Positions 11,172 to 23,409 of a DNA stretch of 64,000 bases are shown here, one piece after another. A program made the translations under genes and the position numbers. This stretch comes from Lentinus brumalis (Eukaryota > Basidiomycota > Agaricomycetes > Polyporales > Polyporaceae), in the NCBI GenBank assembly GCA_001792895.1, contig MARA01000001.1, positions 2,976,001 through 3,040,000 of the forward strand, read 5' to 3'. Position 1 is the stretch's first letter; each line of letters begins with the position of its first letter. Below the pieces are notes generated by a model, which had not been told where the DNA came from, ran no database searches, and saw nothing but the letters and a program-made list of their open reading frames with translations.

Positions 11172-11439
11172 GATGGCAGAAAATGGGGGGTTCGAGCACT
11201 AACAGTTCTCGCCCGACACTCTGTTGAAGCTGCGCAACCCCTGAACACCAGCGCTCACCGTAAGTTCAGCCATACCATATCTGACGCTGTTTAGTACGTC
11301 CTGCGCGCAACTGAACGCAAGTCTGACTTCATACAAAACGTCACGGCTTCACATGACCCCAGCATTCCCAGTCATATAACCTCAAACATCCCTCAGACAC
11401 ACCCCATCTGCGACACCCACCTCTGCAGTGACTGTCATC

Positions 11440-12649
11440 ATGATCGTTCCCGACGACAACTCTTCCTCCCACTCAGCCGATACTCCTCGGACCCCTGAAC
11501 ACCAACCACAGGCCTCAGCTGATCCTGAGTTGCTGTCCCAAACCTCCATCACTTCTACGGGCACAATCACAACACAATGTACGTCTCTTTGACCATCTCA
11601 TCAACTCACAATGATGCATCAACAATTCTCTTCGTGCTCAGCGACCATCGACGTCAACACCGTCAACGTAACTAACACTCTCAACAACCTCCTGCGCTCC
11701 CCCTGGTATGTCGGCAACCCTAACCTTCCTAAGAGCGTCAAGTGGTTGGTTACCGGAAATACCTCCACGCTCGTTCGCGCGGATAACGAAGAACAAGCCG
11801 AGATCGAATTCATGGGTCAGATCGACAGCAAGGACACCGCCTTCTCCCTCTATGTCGACGGAGGATGGAAGCCAGCGTTCCGCGACAAAACTCCCTTCGC
11901 CAGTGTCAAGGCTCGAGGACGACTCATCAAACCCGAACGCACTAAATGGGAGCCTGTCGCTCAGATCTGGAACGCACAGATCAATGGCCTTCAAGCCCTG
12001 CAAAACACTAAGAGGACGAAAGGTGCAGCTCCAGTCCACACCCTTGTCGACAACGAAGGTTCCATCAAGTTACGCCACATTGTCTTCGAGGTACCATAGC
12101 ATCATCGAATACTTCCGACTTGTTCCTCACTGATAGACCTCAACCTAGGACACACGTCTGAAGAGCAACCAAGCAACAGACGTCAACTCTGACGATGGAC
12201 TTGAGGACCTTGACGAAAACTGTACAGTGGCACTTTCTCACATACACTAACGATCTTACCATCGCTCTGTAGCCCCCTTCCACATGAAACAGTGGCCCTG
12301 CACGACACCTGAAGCCCGTGAGGAGCTCGACAAGATCATCGAGGAAGGCGTGCTCAAGGGCAACGTCATCCCGGCCTACCACATGGGCGACGGCGACAAC
12401 CTCATTGAGCCGAACGACTACCGAAAGTGCCTCTCGGGTGCTCTCGTGCTCGTCAAGGCTTCCATTACATTCCAGAATATCGGAGGCTCGTCGAAGCAAG
12501 GCGAAGACAAACGGCCTGGGGACAGCTGGTACGCCGAGATCAGAGAGATTCGCGTGATCAGTCCTCCTCTCCCTCCACCTACCTCTCCCGCCAAAAGACG
12601 TGCCAAAGAAGCCATACGCAACCAGCAAAAGAAGATCCGCCAGATGTAA
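11440..12649 (+). CDS. Hypothetical protein next to the Helitron, 345 aa, four exons
   Basis: I do not recognise a named family. Exons 11440-11578, 11642-12090, 12149-12221, 12273-12649, all GT-AG and in frame. The N-terminal 45 residues are Ser/Thr/Pro-rich. The middle (about 50-195) is a mixed beta-rich region with many aromatic residues. An acidic linker follows. The C-terminal part (about 225-345) begins with a Met-Lys-Gln-Trp-Pro segment and has a hydrophobic stretch typical of a beta-barrel (LSGALVLVKASITFQNIG), then WYAEIREIRVI and a Lys/Arg-rich tail. That pattern could fit an OB-fold single-strand DNA-binding protein, but this is only inference. It diverges from the Helitron across 268 bp, so it may be an accessory gene of the element or a captured gene. 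Confidence 0.65.
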
Positions 12650-12938
12650 CATGGTACGCAGACCTCACTCGTCAGTAACGCACTCGCTTGACTTGACCCT
12701 CACCAGTCACCATGTCATCCCTCCGGCTCTAATTTACGAAGTTCGCCTCTCAGATTGTACTAATAAATCCCTTGTTGTTCATGTACTGTAATGCCACTCT
12801 ATGTCTATCGACTACCTTCCAAATAAAATCTCCACGTACACCTGCGAAAGCCAGAACCCGACCGTCAACAGCAAACATCCGACACTGCGCTCTAACGAGC
12901 AAGGCTAACGCCGAGGCACGGCGCTTTTCGAGTGTTTC

Positions 12939-13246
12939 ACTTACCGTGGGGGGTGCAGAGGGGTGCCGTGAGAACTGCTGAGTCCGAACTTTTGGCGGGT
13001 GGGAACAGTCGGACCCTGAAAAACCCAGCGCTTCCCTGAGCCCAGGGAAAGCCTGCGCCTCCTCCTCGTCGCTCTGGCAGGTCTGAGAAATTTCAAAGTT
13101 GACATGATTGGTTTGTCGAGCACCATCGAGCATAGTGCAGGTTTTAAAATGAGGAAGGACCATCAGAGGATGAGGGAGAGAAACGCAGCCTCTCGTCTGG
13201 AAGCGTAATTTTCTCACGGTACCCCTCCGCACCCCCCTCGATAAGT
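12939..13246. mobile_element. MITE-like element with 36-bp terminal inverted repeats
   Basis: The left arm 12939-12974 and the reverse complement of 13211-13246 match at 32 of 36 positions; both have a G-rich core (GGGGGGTGC then GAGGGGT) and end in CCGTGAGAA. The interior has no coding potential. Size and structure fit a non-autonomous DNA transposon. I could not identify a target-site duplication, so the outer ends may be a few bases off. Confidence 0.75.
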
Positions 13247-13250
13247 AGAA

Positions 13251-13288
13251 CCAGCCTCTATTATGAGGTACGAGTAACTAGAGGCTGG
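13251..13288. repeat. Stem-loop, perfect 10-bp arms
   Basis: CCAGCCTCTA (13251-13260) pairs with 13279-13288 around an 18-nt loop, five bases outside the right terminal repeat of the MITE-like element. It could be part of a larger element or a chance hairpin. Confidence 0.6.
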
Positions 13289-13927
13289 CACTGCGAGCCT
13301 AGTAACGTTGGTTGACGCCTGAAAATACCTTCCTCCTCCTCCTAGTTGAGGCCTTGAGGTCTCCCCTAGGCAGACTCAAATAATCTGAACGTGCAGGATG
13401 GATGAATGAAACGAATCAGGACGCAAGAAGCACTCTTCAAACGAATGCGATACGTTCTATGTATCACTTCCGGTGTATACTGTGCTACAGCATTAGGCAC
13501 CTAAACTACCTAACTAATAAACTGGCACCAAGTGCCCATTGAACCCGACCACTGCCCAGAGCGATACGGAAAGAGTACGAAGCATGTATGTTCATGGAAG
13601 ACGAAACCGCGTCGTGAGGCGTCGTGACGAAAAAAAACTAGACGGGCTGTGGTGCAAACAAAACGATGATATGAAGAGGGGGGCGGGGTAGGAAGCAAAC
13701 GTCGAGCGCCACGTAAGGTGTGGAGATTTCTGGAGATGCGAGAGTGCGGTCATGTGGATGGGCGTGACAAGAATGTATGAGGATCGGAGCAGTGTATGGA
13801 GCAGGGACGAGCAGGGGAGAAGACATTAAGCCTGACACTAAGCATACACGCTGAACCGGGACGGAGGAGAGAGAGCATAGTCATCACCAAGATCGCCCTC
13901 TGAATTCGAGCTCGAGCGCTGCACGAT

Positions 13928-14640
13928 TACTTCCTGGACAGGGCCTGCAGCTGCACGTACTCGTAGTAGCCACCCCGCATCGCGAGAAGCTCGTCGTGCG
14001 TGCCGGCCTCGCTGACCGCACCGTCCTTGCTGAAGTAAATGCAGTCCGCGTTCTCGATCGTGGAGAATCTCTGAGTCGATGCGCGATGGCGAGCGTCGTG
14101 CGACCCTTCGCGGCCTCGTCTAGCGCCTCCTGTACGACCTTCTCCGAGTTCAGGTAGAGTGCGGACGTCGCCTCGTCGAGAAGGAGCACCTTCGGATTGC
14201 GGAGGAGTGCACGTGCGATCGCAATAAGTACGCTGCTTCTGACCACCGGAGAGCTGCGATCCCTTGCCGCCGACTTGCGTGTCGAAGCCGCTAAGTAAGT
14301 ATACCAGTCAGTATGTCGACCATCACAGAAGGGTAAGAAGACTTACTCAGGAAGGGATTTGATGAAGTCAAGGATGTTCGCGTTCCTGCAAGCAGTCTCG
14401 ATCTCTTCTTGCGTGACCTGGTCCGCGGGCTTCGTCGCGCCGAGAAGGATGTTGAAGCGGACAGTACCCGCATACAGCGTCGGCGCCTGGGACACCAATG
14501 CGATGTGTTTCCGGTACTCTGCACGTTGTACTTCGTGATCGGCTGCTCGTCAAGCTGCATACACGGGGTCAGCATCAGCATATGTAGCAAACACACAGGA
14601 CTCTCACCTAGACGGTATGCCCGAGCCAGTAGGTCCAGCG
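13928..14640 (-). pseudogene. ABC transporter (B family/MDR-like) C-terminal NBD relic
   Basis: Remnant of the last nucleotide-binding domain of an ABCB-type exporter, ending at a TAA at 13928. Recognisable pieces in order: a Walker A-like GPTGSG around 14620-14640 whose Lys is lost, Q-loop and following segment (14350-14500), a plausible intron (about 14288-14345) joining LPD to [10 protein letters not shown], the LSGGQKQR signature (about 14240), Walker [12 protein letters not shown] (about 14180) and the IAHRL H-loop (about 14085). Lesions: deletion of everything between Walker A and the Q-loop region, a 1-bp loss near 14525, an extra four bases after the signature near 14228 and about eight extra bases after the H-loop near 14070. 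No transmembrane part remains; the SOD gene begins about 235 bp away. Confidence 0.85.
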
Positions 14641-14874
14641 ACGTCATTGCTGCTGTACATGTAAGTGTGGTATGAAGCGAGATGGCAGCAATTGCTGACG
14701 CACTCCCAGCCTTTGGGAGCCGGTGCCATCTGGCCACATGCAGCTCTTCATGCGAGAGAGCAAGCAAAGACAGTGATACTGACACCGTTGGAACTTGTTG
14801 GATAGCAAGTCGACAGCATATACTGATACAAATACAAGTGATACAAGGTCCCGGTCACGAACTTCAGGCCAATC

Positions 14875-15747
14875 CTACGAAGTTGTGTCAGAGGAGGGAG
14901 CCGAAAGCACACTGTCACGCATACCAATGACACCACATGCAGCGCGCGCGCCTGCATTGCCAGTCTTGAGGGACTCATCGTCACCACCGCGGCCGAGGTC
15001 GTCGGTACCCTACAGAGCATGTTAGAATATGGCGTTACGTTCATATGGATAGCTGGACTCACTGCGTGGACAACAACAGTACGACTTCCACCACAGCTGG
15101 TCAGGACAAGCCGCGCATACAGGGACATGCATGGGGGGACTTACCCGACAATGCTGAGAGGACCGTTCAACGAGATCAGGCTATCTTCGAAAGAGAACGC
15201 AGCAACGCCCTTCGAGTCGGCCGCGATGTTGCCGAGATCGCCAACATGCCTGTTGATGTCCGTCGGGGCGCCATGCGTCCTCTCGAACGGGTTGAAGTGG
15301 GGGCCAGCGGACGTGCAACCGTTGCTCAGGTCACCGGAGGCACTACAAATTCAAGCACCGTTCAGTAAGGCAAGAGCACCGCAGACAATGTGCGCACGTA
15401 CTGAACGTGGAATCCATGCTCCGCTGAAGGGTCCAAACTCTTGACTTCGCCGGAGATTGTGACCGGCGCGGTTGGGAATGGCTGTGTGAACGTAACCGTC
15501 CCGCTCACGGTCTCGCCGTTCAACACAACGACAGCCTGTCGAAACAGAACGCTTGTATCCCTCGCGCTGCACATCTGAGCACTGGTAGTGTACGCACCTT
15601 GGACACTACGGGGATGGGAAGGATCTCATCTTGCGGCAGCTGGTGTCTTGGGAGGATGAGCCAGATGACGAATACGCCAATGAGAAGGAAGGACGCGAGG
15701 ATCGCGAGACGAGGCTGCCGCGTCTGACGAGTCTGGGGGAACTCCAT
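14875..15747 (-). CDS. Membrane-anchored Cu/Zn superoxide dismutase, 212 aa
   Basis: Dismutates superoxide. Exons 15747-15598, 15535-15402, 15342-15145, 15084-15063, 15009-14875, in frame throughout. Residues about 13-33 form a single hydrophobic helix after a basic N-terminus, with no obvious cleavage site: a type II signal anchor that would put the catalytic domain in the lumen or outside the cell. The domain starts at [12 protein letters not shown]. Metal ligands are all present: HVH (its second His is created by splicing 15402/15342), GPHFNP, THGAP, RHVGD, and VVVHA before the fourth intron. The two Cys of the conserved disulphide (DLSNGC and AACGVIG) are present. The exon carrying VVVHA is only 22 nt. 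Fungal Cu/Zn SOD is usually about 155 residues and cytosolic; the anchor is the difference. Confidence 0.93.
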
Positions 15748-16376
15748 GCCTTCGTGCGCGAGACCAGACTAGAGGGACTAGACAGTGGTTAGGAGCGGGG
15801 GTGGTGGTCGGCAGACAAGGCTCGCGCAATTGCCTCAAACACCATTGGGCAGGACTGCGTTGCGTCACTTACTCAGGCCCTTCGCACGAGGACGCGCGGC
15901 CGCCTCTGCTTCAAGTTCGTGACCGCAGCGCTGCCTCGGATGCGGCGCGAACGTGCAGCGCGCTCTGCTCGATGTCAGACACGTCTTCGACAGGCGATGG
16001 CGATAATGAGCTCAACAAGCTCGACACCGTTCGAGGGGCAGCGGCGAAGACGCGTCGGGGCAAGCGCGACGATTCCGGGCCGATATCCCGGTGCGCGCAA
16101 GTGGCTGAGCGAGAGAGTCATCATCAGACGCGTCCTGCCTATTGACCCCCATGACGAGCATCGCGCTCTTGCCACTATGCGCTGGCTAGCCTCCCAATGC
16201 ATAGAAAACGGTTCATAGCGCAGAAGTGTACACGGCCCGCGCACGGGTGTCGGGAGACGCAGAGTGGTCATCAAACAGGTCAGCTGGACCACCACTCTTC
16301 GACTTCGTGCCATGGTATTTGAGGCGGACGGACATCTGGTAAGCATGGTCAGTCTCAGTCTGCACCTGCTCTCGAC
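15748..16376. other. Divergent promoter region SOD / GDSL esterase
   Basis: 629 bp between two divergent genes. I see no open frame with domain content and no clear TATA box. Confidence 0.4.
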
Positions 16377-17806
16377 ATGGCGCCCTCTCTCCGGGTAACT
16401 CTCTCAGCCATCGCTGTACTTGTCGTGGTGACACTCTCCGTGGGAGCTGTACCGACAAAGTCGCGGTTCGACTGGGCGAAGACGAAATACGTCTACGCCT
16501 TCGGAGACTCTTACACGTTTGTGCAAGGAACGAAGGGCCATGCGAACTTCAGGCGAGTCACGAGAATGCGGTGACGAGCTTACCTGTGCTGTTGCGAACC
16601 GCCCACCCAGTTTCATAGGAGATGCATTCGACTTCGCGTTCACTGCTCAAGAACTCCTTGAGGACAAAATCATACCGAAGAATGTACGCACACCCAGCTT
16701 ATTTATCTCGACTACGCACATGCTCACGCACGGCTCAGACGAGTTCCGATGGTTCCAACTGGGTAGGTGCCGACTCTAGCTGGCAAGTTGTAACTCACAC
16801 CCATCTCATGTTCCACCCTAGACGGAGTTCCTCACAGGCTGCTACGCGGGCAAGCCCTCCGATTGCTTTCCTCACCAGCTGTGGAACTTTGCGTTCGCGG
16901 GTGCCGACATCGACAAATCGCTGTGAGCATGCTCTCCAATCCCCCGCAGTTCGCTCTGACCAGGGCACCTTCAGGCTTCCGTTGCATCACAACTTCACCG
17001 TGGATCTCGTCGACGAAGTCAAACAATGGGTCGCGTACGCCTCCAACGTCATCCCACATCCCGCCGCAGAAACCCTCGTTGCTTGGTGGATCGGTATCAA
17101 CGACACCGGTGACACTCTGCACAACACCACGGTATGCCCGACAAACTGAGGAAGCTTTGCCACACCTCATAGACCCCCCTACTAGCTGGACTTCAAAGCA
17201 TTCTGGGAGACCGAAATGCAATCTCTCTTCGGCGCCGTGGTATGCACCCCCACCTCCTCCTGCACCCTCGTCCATACTCAAGGGCTCACCCACGCAGCAA
17301 AACGCATACACGCACAACCTCCGCGGCACATACCTATTCATCAACGTCCCACCTCTGGAGCGATCCCCGGGGCACATCGGCGCGCCCGACGCCGCGCTCT
17401 ACAAGCAGAACATCATCGACTACAACTCCGCGCTCGCCGCGCACGTCGCCTCCTTCGCGCACGCACACCCCGACGTGACCGTCCTCTCGTTCGACGCGCA
17501 CGCCTGGTTCGGCCACGTCCTGGACAACGCTGCGCACTACAACTTCAAGAACATCACAGGGCGCGCAGCCTGTCTGTTCCGCTCCTGCGCCCCGAGCTGA
17601 CCATCTCCGCCTTGCCATCCACCAGGTACTGCGAGTGCACAGACTCCTCCTTCTTCTGGTACAGTGAGTGGCCCACTCCGCGCACAAGGTCTCCTGCGTC
17701 CGACATCTCATCGCATGTATGCGTAGATACGGGTCATCCGACCGAACATGTCCATCGCCTACTCGCGCAAGCGATCGGTGCGGAGTTAGTCCAAGCTTCC
17801 CGCTAA
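16377..17806 (+). CDS. Secreted GDSL/SGNH esterase, CE16-like, 321 aa
   Basis: Likely extracellular acetylesterase acting on plant-cell-wall oligosaccharides (CE16-type), by family. Exons 16377-16552, 16611-16683, 16739-16762, 16822-16922, 16975-17131, 17186-17239, 17298-17560, 17626-17663, 17727-17806. The protein begins with a signal peptide (about 1-24). Then come AFGDSYT (catalytic Ser, block I), a NFSFIGDAF segment, WNFAFAGADID (block II Gly), WWIGINDTGD (block III Asn), and YNTGHPTEHVH (block V His). The residue three before the catalytic His is Asn in this model, where SGNH enzymes have Asp. Two introns, at 16553 and 17561, start with GC rather than GT, and the frame requires them. The ends of exon 7 and exon 8 are the least certain junctions. 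Confidence 0.88.
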
Positions 17807-18588
17807 GCCCTGGCTAGTGACTAGTGGCTGCTGGGACTTTGCGTGCAGATCCCTGTCCGCATGGCTTAGTCGAGGGTGCGACAGCGTTCTGAGTACGAGG
17901 GCATAATGCGATGCATTGAATCAGAACTACGGCCATGTCAGTGCTGCACGAATGCGCGGACTGGCCGATGATTCGGCTGCTTGTCAATGGACAACTTCAC
18001 ACAGTCTGCTGGCCCAATACCGGGGCAGACAGGCATGGGCATAGACAAGAGGCGCATGTGCATGCATCAGTGATCAAACATGAACACAAAGCAGTCTCTG
18101 CCCTCCCAATCAGGAGGTAACAGGACATTGGAAAACGATAGCGGGGGGTATCCAGCGAGAGGAACGCCATGTGTCATTGTGCTCCTAGGCGTGGGTAATA
18201 TGATATGTACAAGCTGAACCGTACCATACGAGTAACCACCAAAGGAGACGGAGGGGGAAACCTCAAGTGCGAGACTTGAGAGCAGTGGTGCGAGAGAGTG
18301 AAGGAGAGGACAGGCGCGCTTTGGCGACTAAGTATGGACAGAGAAAGGACTAACGAGCGGAGTAGACTATCGACAAGACGGAACAGCAAACGGCTACAGA
18401 GACCACACCAGACGAACGCGAGAACAGAACAGCTGAAACGCAGCGGCGACCACGGTCCACGTGAGCACGGGATGGGTCACCGAGAACCAGAAGAATAGGA
18501 TTAACACGGCACACTGCAAATAAAGAAACGAGACAACACATGCATGTCCGAAGAGAACAGACCCAGCACGGAGAGAGCCTCCCTCCGC
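17807..18588. other. Convergent intergenic region
   Basis: 782 bp between the converging esterase and VAP genes; nothing beyond 3' UTR and terminator sequence is recognisable. Confidence 0.4.
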
Positions 18589-20004
18589 TCAGAAGAATAG
18601 ATACGTGGTGACGAACACACCCAGTGCGATGATAATGACCACCTGTAATGGCACACCCTCGGCCTGGCTAACCTCGCTCCCGACATAGCTGCTCACATCC
18701 GTCCGCCCATCGTCGTAAGTTGAGCGACCGTCGTACGTCCTGTCGTCATAAGTACTGCTCCCGTCGTCCGAGACCGGGCCACGTCGCCTCGACCGCAACT
18801 CCGTTCCGCTCGTCAACGTCGTTGGTGCGATGCTGGGCTCTGGCATCGACGCAATCAGCTGACGAAGACGTTCGATCTCGTGTTGTGCCTCCTCGAGCTT
18901 CTTGATCAACTCCGGGTTGGGATCCTGTACGACCGTGGGGGGCGGTGCGGAGCGGACAGCTGGTGAGGGCGGGGGAGATGGACGGGCAGGGGGAGGTGCA
19001 TGGACGCTGACGTTGACGATGCCAACACCCTCGTCGCTCGAAGTTTGGCGCTCGAATGCTGGGGGTACCGGGGGATGCACAGCGACCTGGGGCGGTGTGG
19101 AAGGTGCATCGTGGTGCTCCTCTTGCGGAATAGGGATGGCGCTTTCGTCGCCCTGGCTTGGCTCCCGCGATGCGTGGCCGTTCGTCTGCGGATATTGGCG
19201 GACTGTCGCGTAGTTCTATGAAAGGTTCGCGGGGATGGTGAGGCGGAGCTCTAGGTGCGGTGGCGAGGGTAGTACTCACATCTTGTCCCGGTACAGCCAA
19301 TAGCGAACTCATGTTTGCGTGCGTCTCATCCTCCTCGGGAACGGTTTGACCTTCAGGGGGAAGGTATACGACACGGATCTTCTGAGAGTGGACCTCGTCG
19401 CCCTCGACATTCCACTACACGCCACATCAGCCCCGCACAATACGAACACGGATATGGTAGGACGCACAATATCGTTCAGAGACATGCTCTCCTTCTCGGG
19501 GGAGATGATAGTACTCTGGATGAGGAACTTGTCCTTGCACTTCGTGTTGATGGGGAGGTCCTCCTTCATGGCCTGCAACATCACTAGACAGCACAACCCG
19601 TTCAGCAGCCGCAACGCCCTCCGTCACCAAGCCAGAGCGAACGTACCTGCAACCTCAACCGTCTCTCCTGGCTCCACCCTCCCAGAGTTCGGCCTCACGC
19701 AGTAAAGCTAAACGGCAAAAGTACGTGTCCTTGAGCGTGTGCCCCCCTGTCACTTTGCCTCGGAGTGCCTACCTTGGGTGCGGTTGTCTTGACCTTGAAC
19801 GCAACCGGTTGCGCATTGTTGTTGGTGATCTGGAGAGCACGTTTGACGGATTGAGTGAACGGCCCTGCACAGGCGGAGCGGGCGAGGGACGGCGGAACGT
19901 GTCGGGCGGCATCATCAGCATCGGTGCACGCAGCACACAGCAGCGGAGCTCATCGACGCACTGTTGAACCCCAGGACGCTGCTGGGGTTGAGAGAGACAG
20001 ACAT
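18589..20004 (-). CDS. SCS2: VAP/Scs2-type ER membrane contact-site protein, 357 aa
   Basis: ER tail-anchored adaptor that binds FFAT-motif proteins at contact sites. Exons 20004-19962, 19864-19773, 19707-19647, 19583-19468, 19414-19280, 19215-18589. The MSP domain covers about 1-125: FTQSVKRALQITNNN, then VAFKVKTTAPK and YCVRPNSGRVEPGE, which are hallmark VAP strands, followed by the KCKDKFLIQS segment. A Pro/Ser-rich linker (about 150-260) leads to a short coiled coil (ELIKKLEEAQHEIERLRQLI), a Ser/Asp/Tyr-rich stretch and a C-terminal transmembrane helix (VVIIIALGVFVTTYLFF). The domain order matches yeast Scs2 and animal VAPA/B. The gene is housekeeping in character, with canonical introns. 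Confidence 0.94.
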
Positions 20005-20685
20005 GGTGGATTTGAACGGGACAGAGGACGGGGACGGTGGGAGGAGCGGAGAGAGATAGGAAAGTCTGGACAAAGTGCGTGCGTGGGTGTCTGATGACGG
20101 TGGCCCCTTCCCCTTAGGCGCCCTTATGAGCTCCTCCTCTGGTCCACTGCCGCCTGGCCTCCGCGTGGGCTCAGGCCCTCCTGCTCTCCGTCAGCGAGCT
20201 CTACTGCCTCGCCCGCTAACCAAGCAAGATATGCGTGCACTTCTCGCGCGCTGCCCACGCTCCATTCGCATGCAAAGCTGCACTGCTCGACTGCGGAAAT
20301 GGGCCTTCGTTCATACACCGCTTACCAGCCATCTGGCTTCCAGTCTTTCATGTAGCCGGCGAGTGCAAGTGGATCGGGCAGCGGATACTATAGCATTGGT
20401 GATACGATGTAGTATGGTCGCGCAAGCGCATGTGAGTATCTAGACATAATGTAGCGGCAAAGGGACGAACGAGAGCGCAATGACTAGTAAGGAACGATTA
20501 GCGATGCTGTATGTAACGAGAGACATTGGCGAGTATAACTGGACACAAAACCAAGATATGCAAGCGTGTAGATGTGTAGATAGGTTACCTTGACCCCTTC
20601 CGACCAATATATTATGGTAAGCATGTGTACTGACGAGATGAGACGGTAGACGGAGGGCGGTGGCCCAGTGCGTGGCGGATTACAT
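20005..20685. other. VAP upstream / kinase downstream region
   Basis: 681 bp holding the VAP promoter and the 3' end of the kinase gene. No further gene or clear motif is seen. Confidence 0.4.
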
Positions 20686-22759
<2,074 letters not shown>

Positions 22760-23409
22760 CCTGGGCGACCGTCGGGGTGAAGGGGTGCTGGGGAATACAA
22801 GGGTATCGGTGAGATGCAAAGCCTGCTTTGCGCTCGGACGCTGAGTAGGGAGCGGGTGGGGGAAATGGGGGTGGGTGAAGATCTGCAGCAGTCCGCTGAC
22901 GCGCGCATTCATATTCCCCCGCAGACGCGCTTCATTAAATAAGCGACGAGATCGCAAGGTCTCGATCGCATACAGTAACCATGTTACACTTCCGTAAACG
23001 ACTCCAAAATCAGTACATTCCGCCTGAATCTCGTGCAGAGAGAGGGCTATGCTTGTTACATTGTGAAGGCTTGTACGCCTGGGTACTCTCCGAGACTAGC
23101 GTGAGTGATTGTCCTCTCCGTCAAGGTATATGTGTTGGGTGTGTTCGGAACGTATGGAATCTGGATGGCGTGTCGCATGGATGGCAGACGTAACGAGAAG
23201 ACAAGGACTCGGAGCTGTCCCCTGGGATACAGCCGAGCCAACGCGCCAGATCGCACGAAAGCCGGGAAGCCGATGACCCACGGAAGAACGACGGGCTCGC
23301 ATGGGATTGTGGACAACAGAGGTTGTTGCGTCGTTGCGAGCTGGCGATCTTGTCTGAGGATGGCGCGGAGAACGCACTGGCAGTGGGACCTACTGCAGGG
23401 TAGAGTGAA
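22760..23409. other. Kinase promoter region
   Basis: 650 bp upstream of the AGC kinase and downstream of the G-patch gene. No gene can be supported. Confidence 0.4.

Larger units (their letters stand above)
12650..13927. other. Intergenic stretch with MITE-like element
   Basis: 1.28 kb with no gene I can support. It contains a 308-bp inverted-repeat element (12939-13246) and, just beyond it, a stem-loop (13251-13288). The rest is unstructured sequence downstream of the ABC-transporter relic. Confidence 0.5.

Noticed and set aside
18902..19221. Glycine-rich plus-strand frames opposite the VAP gene
   Set aside because: They are the antisense of the Pro/Ser-rich VAP linker and have no independent support.
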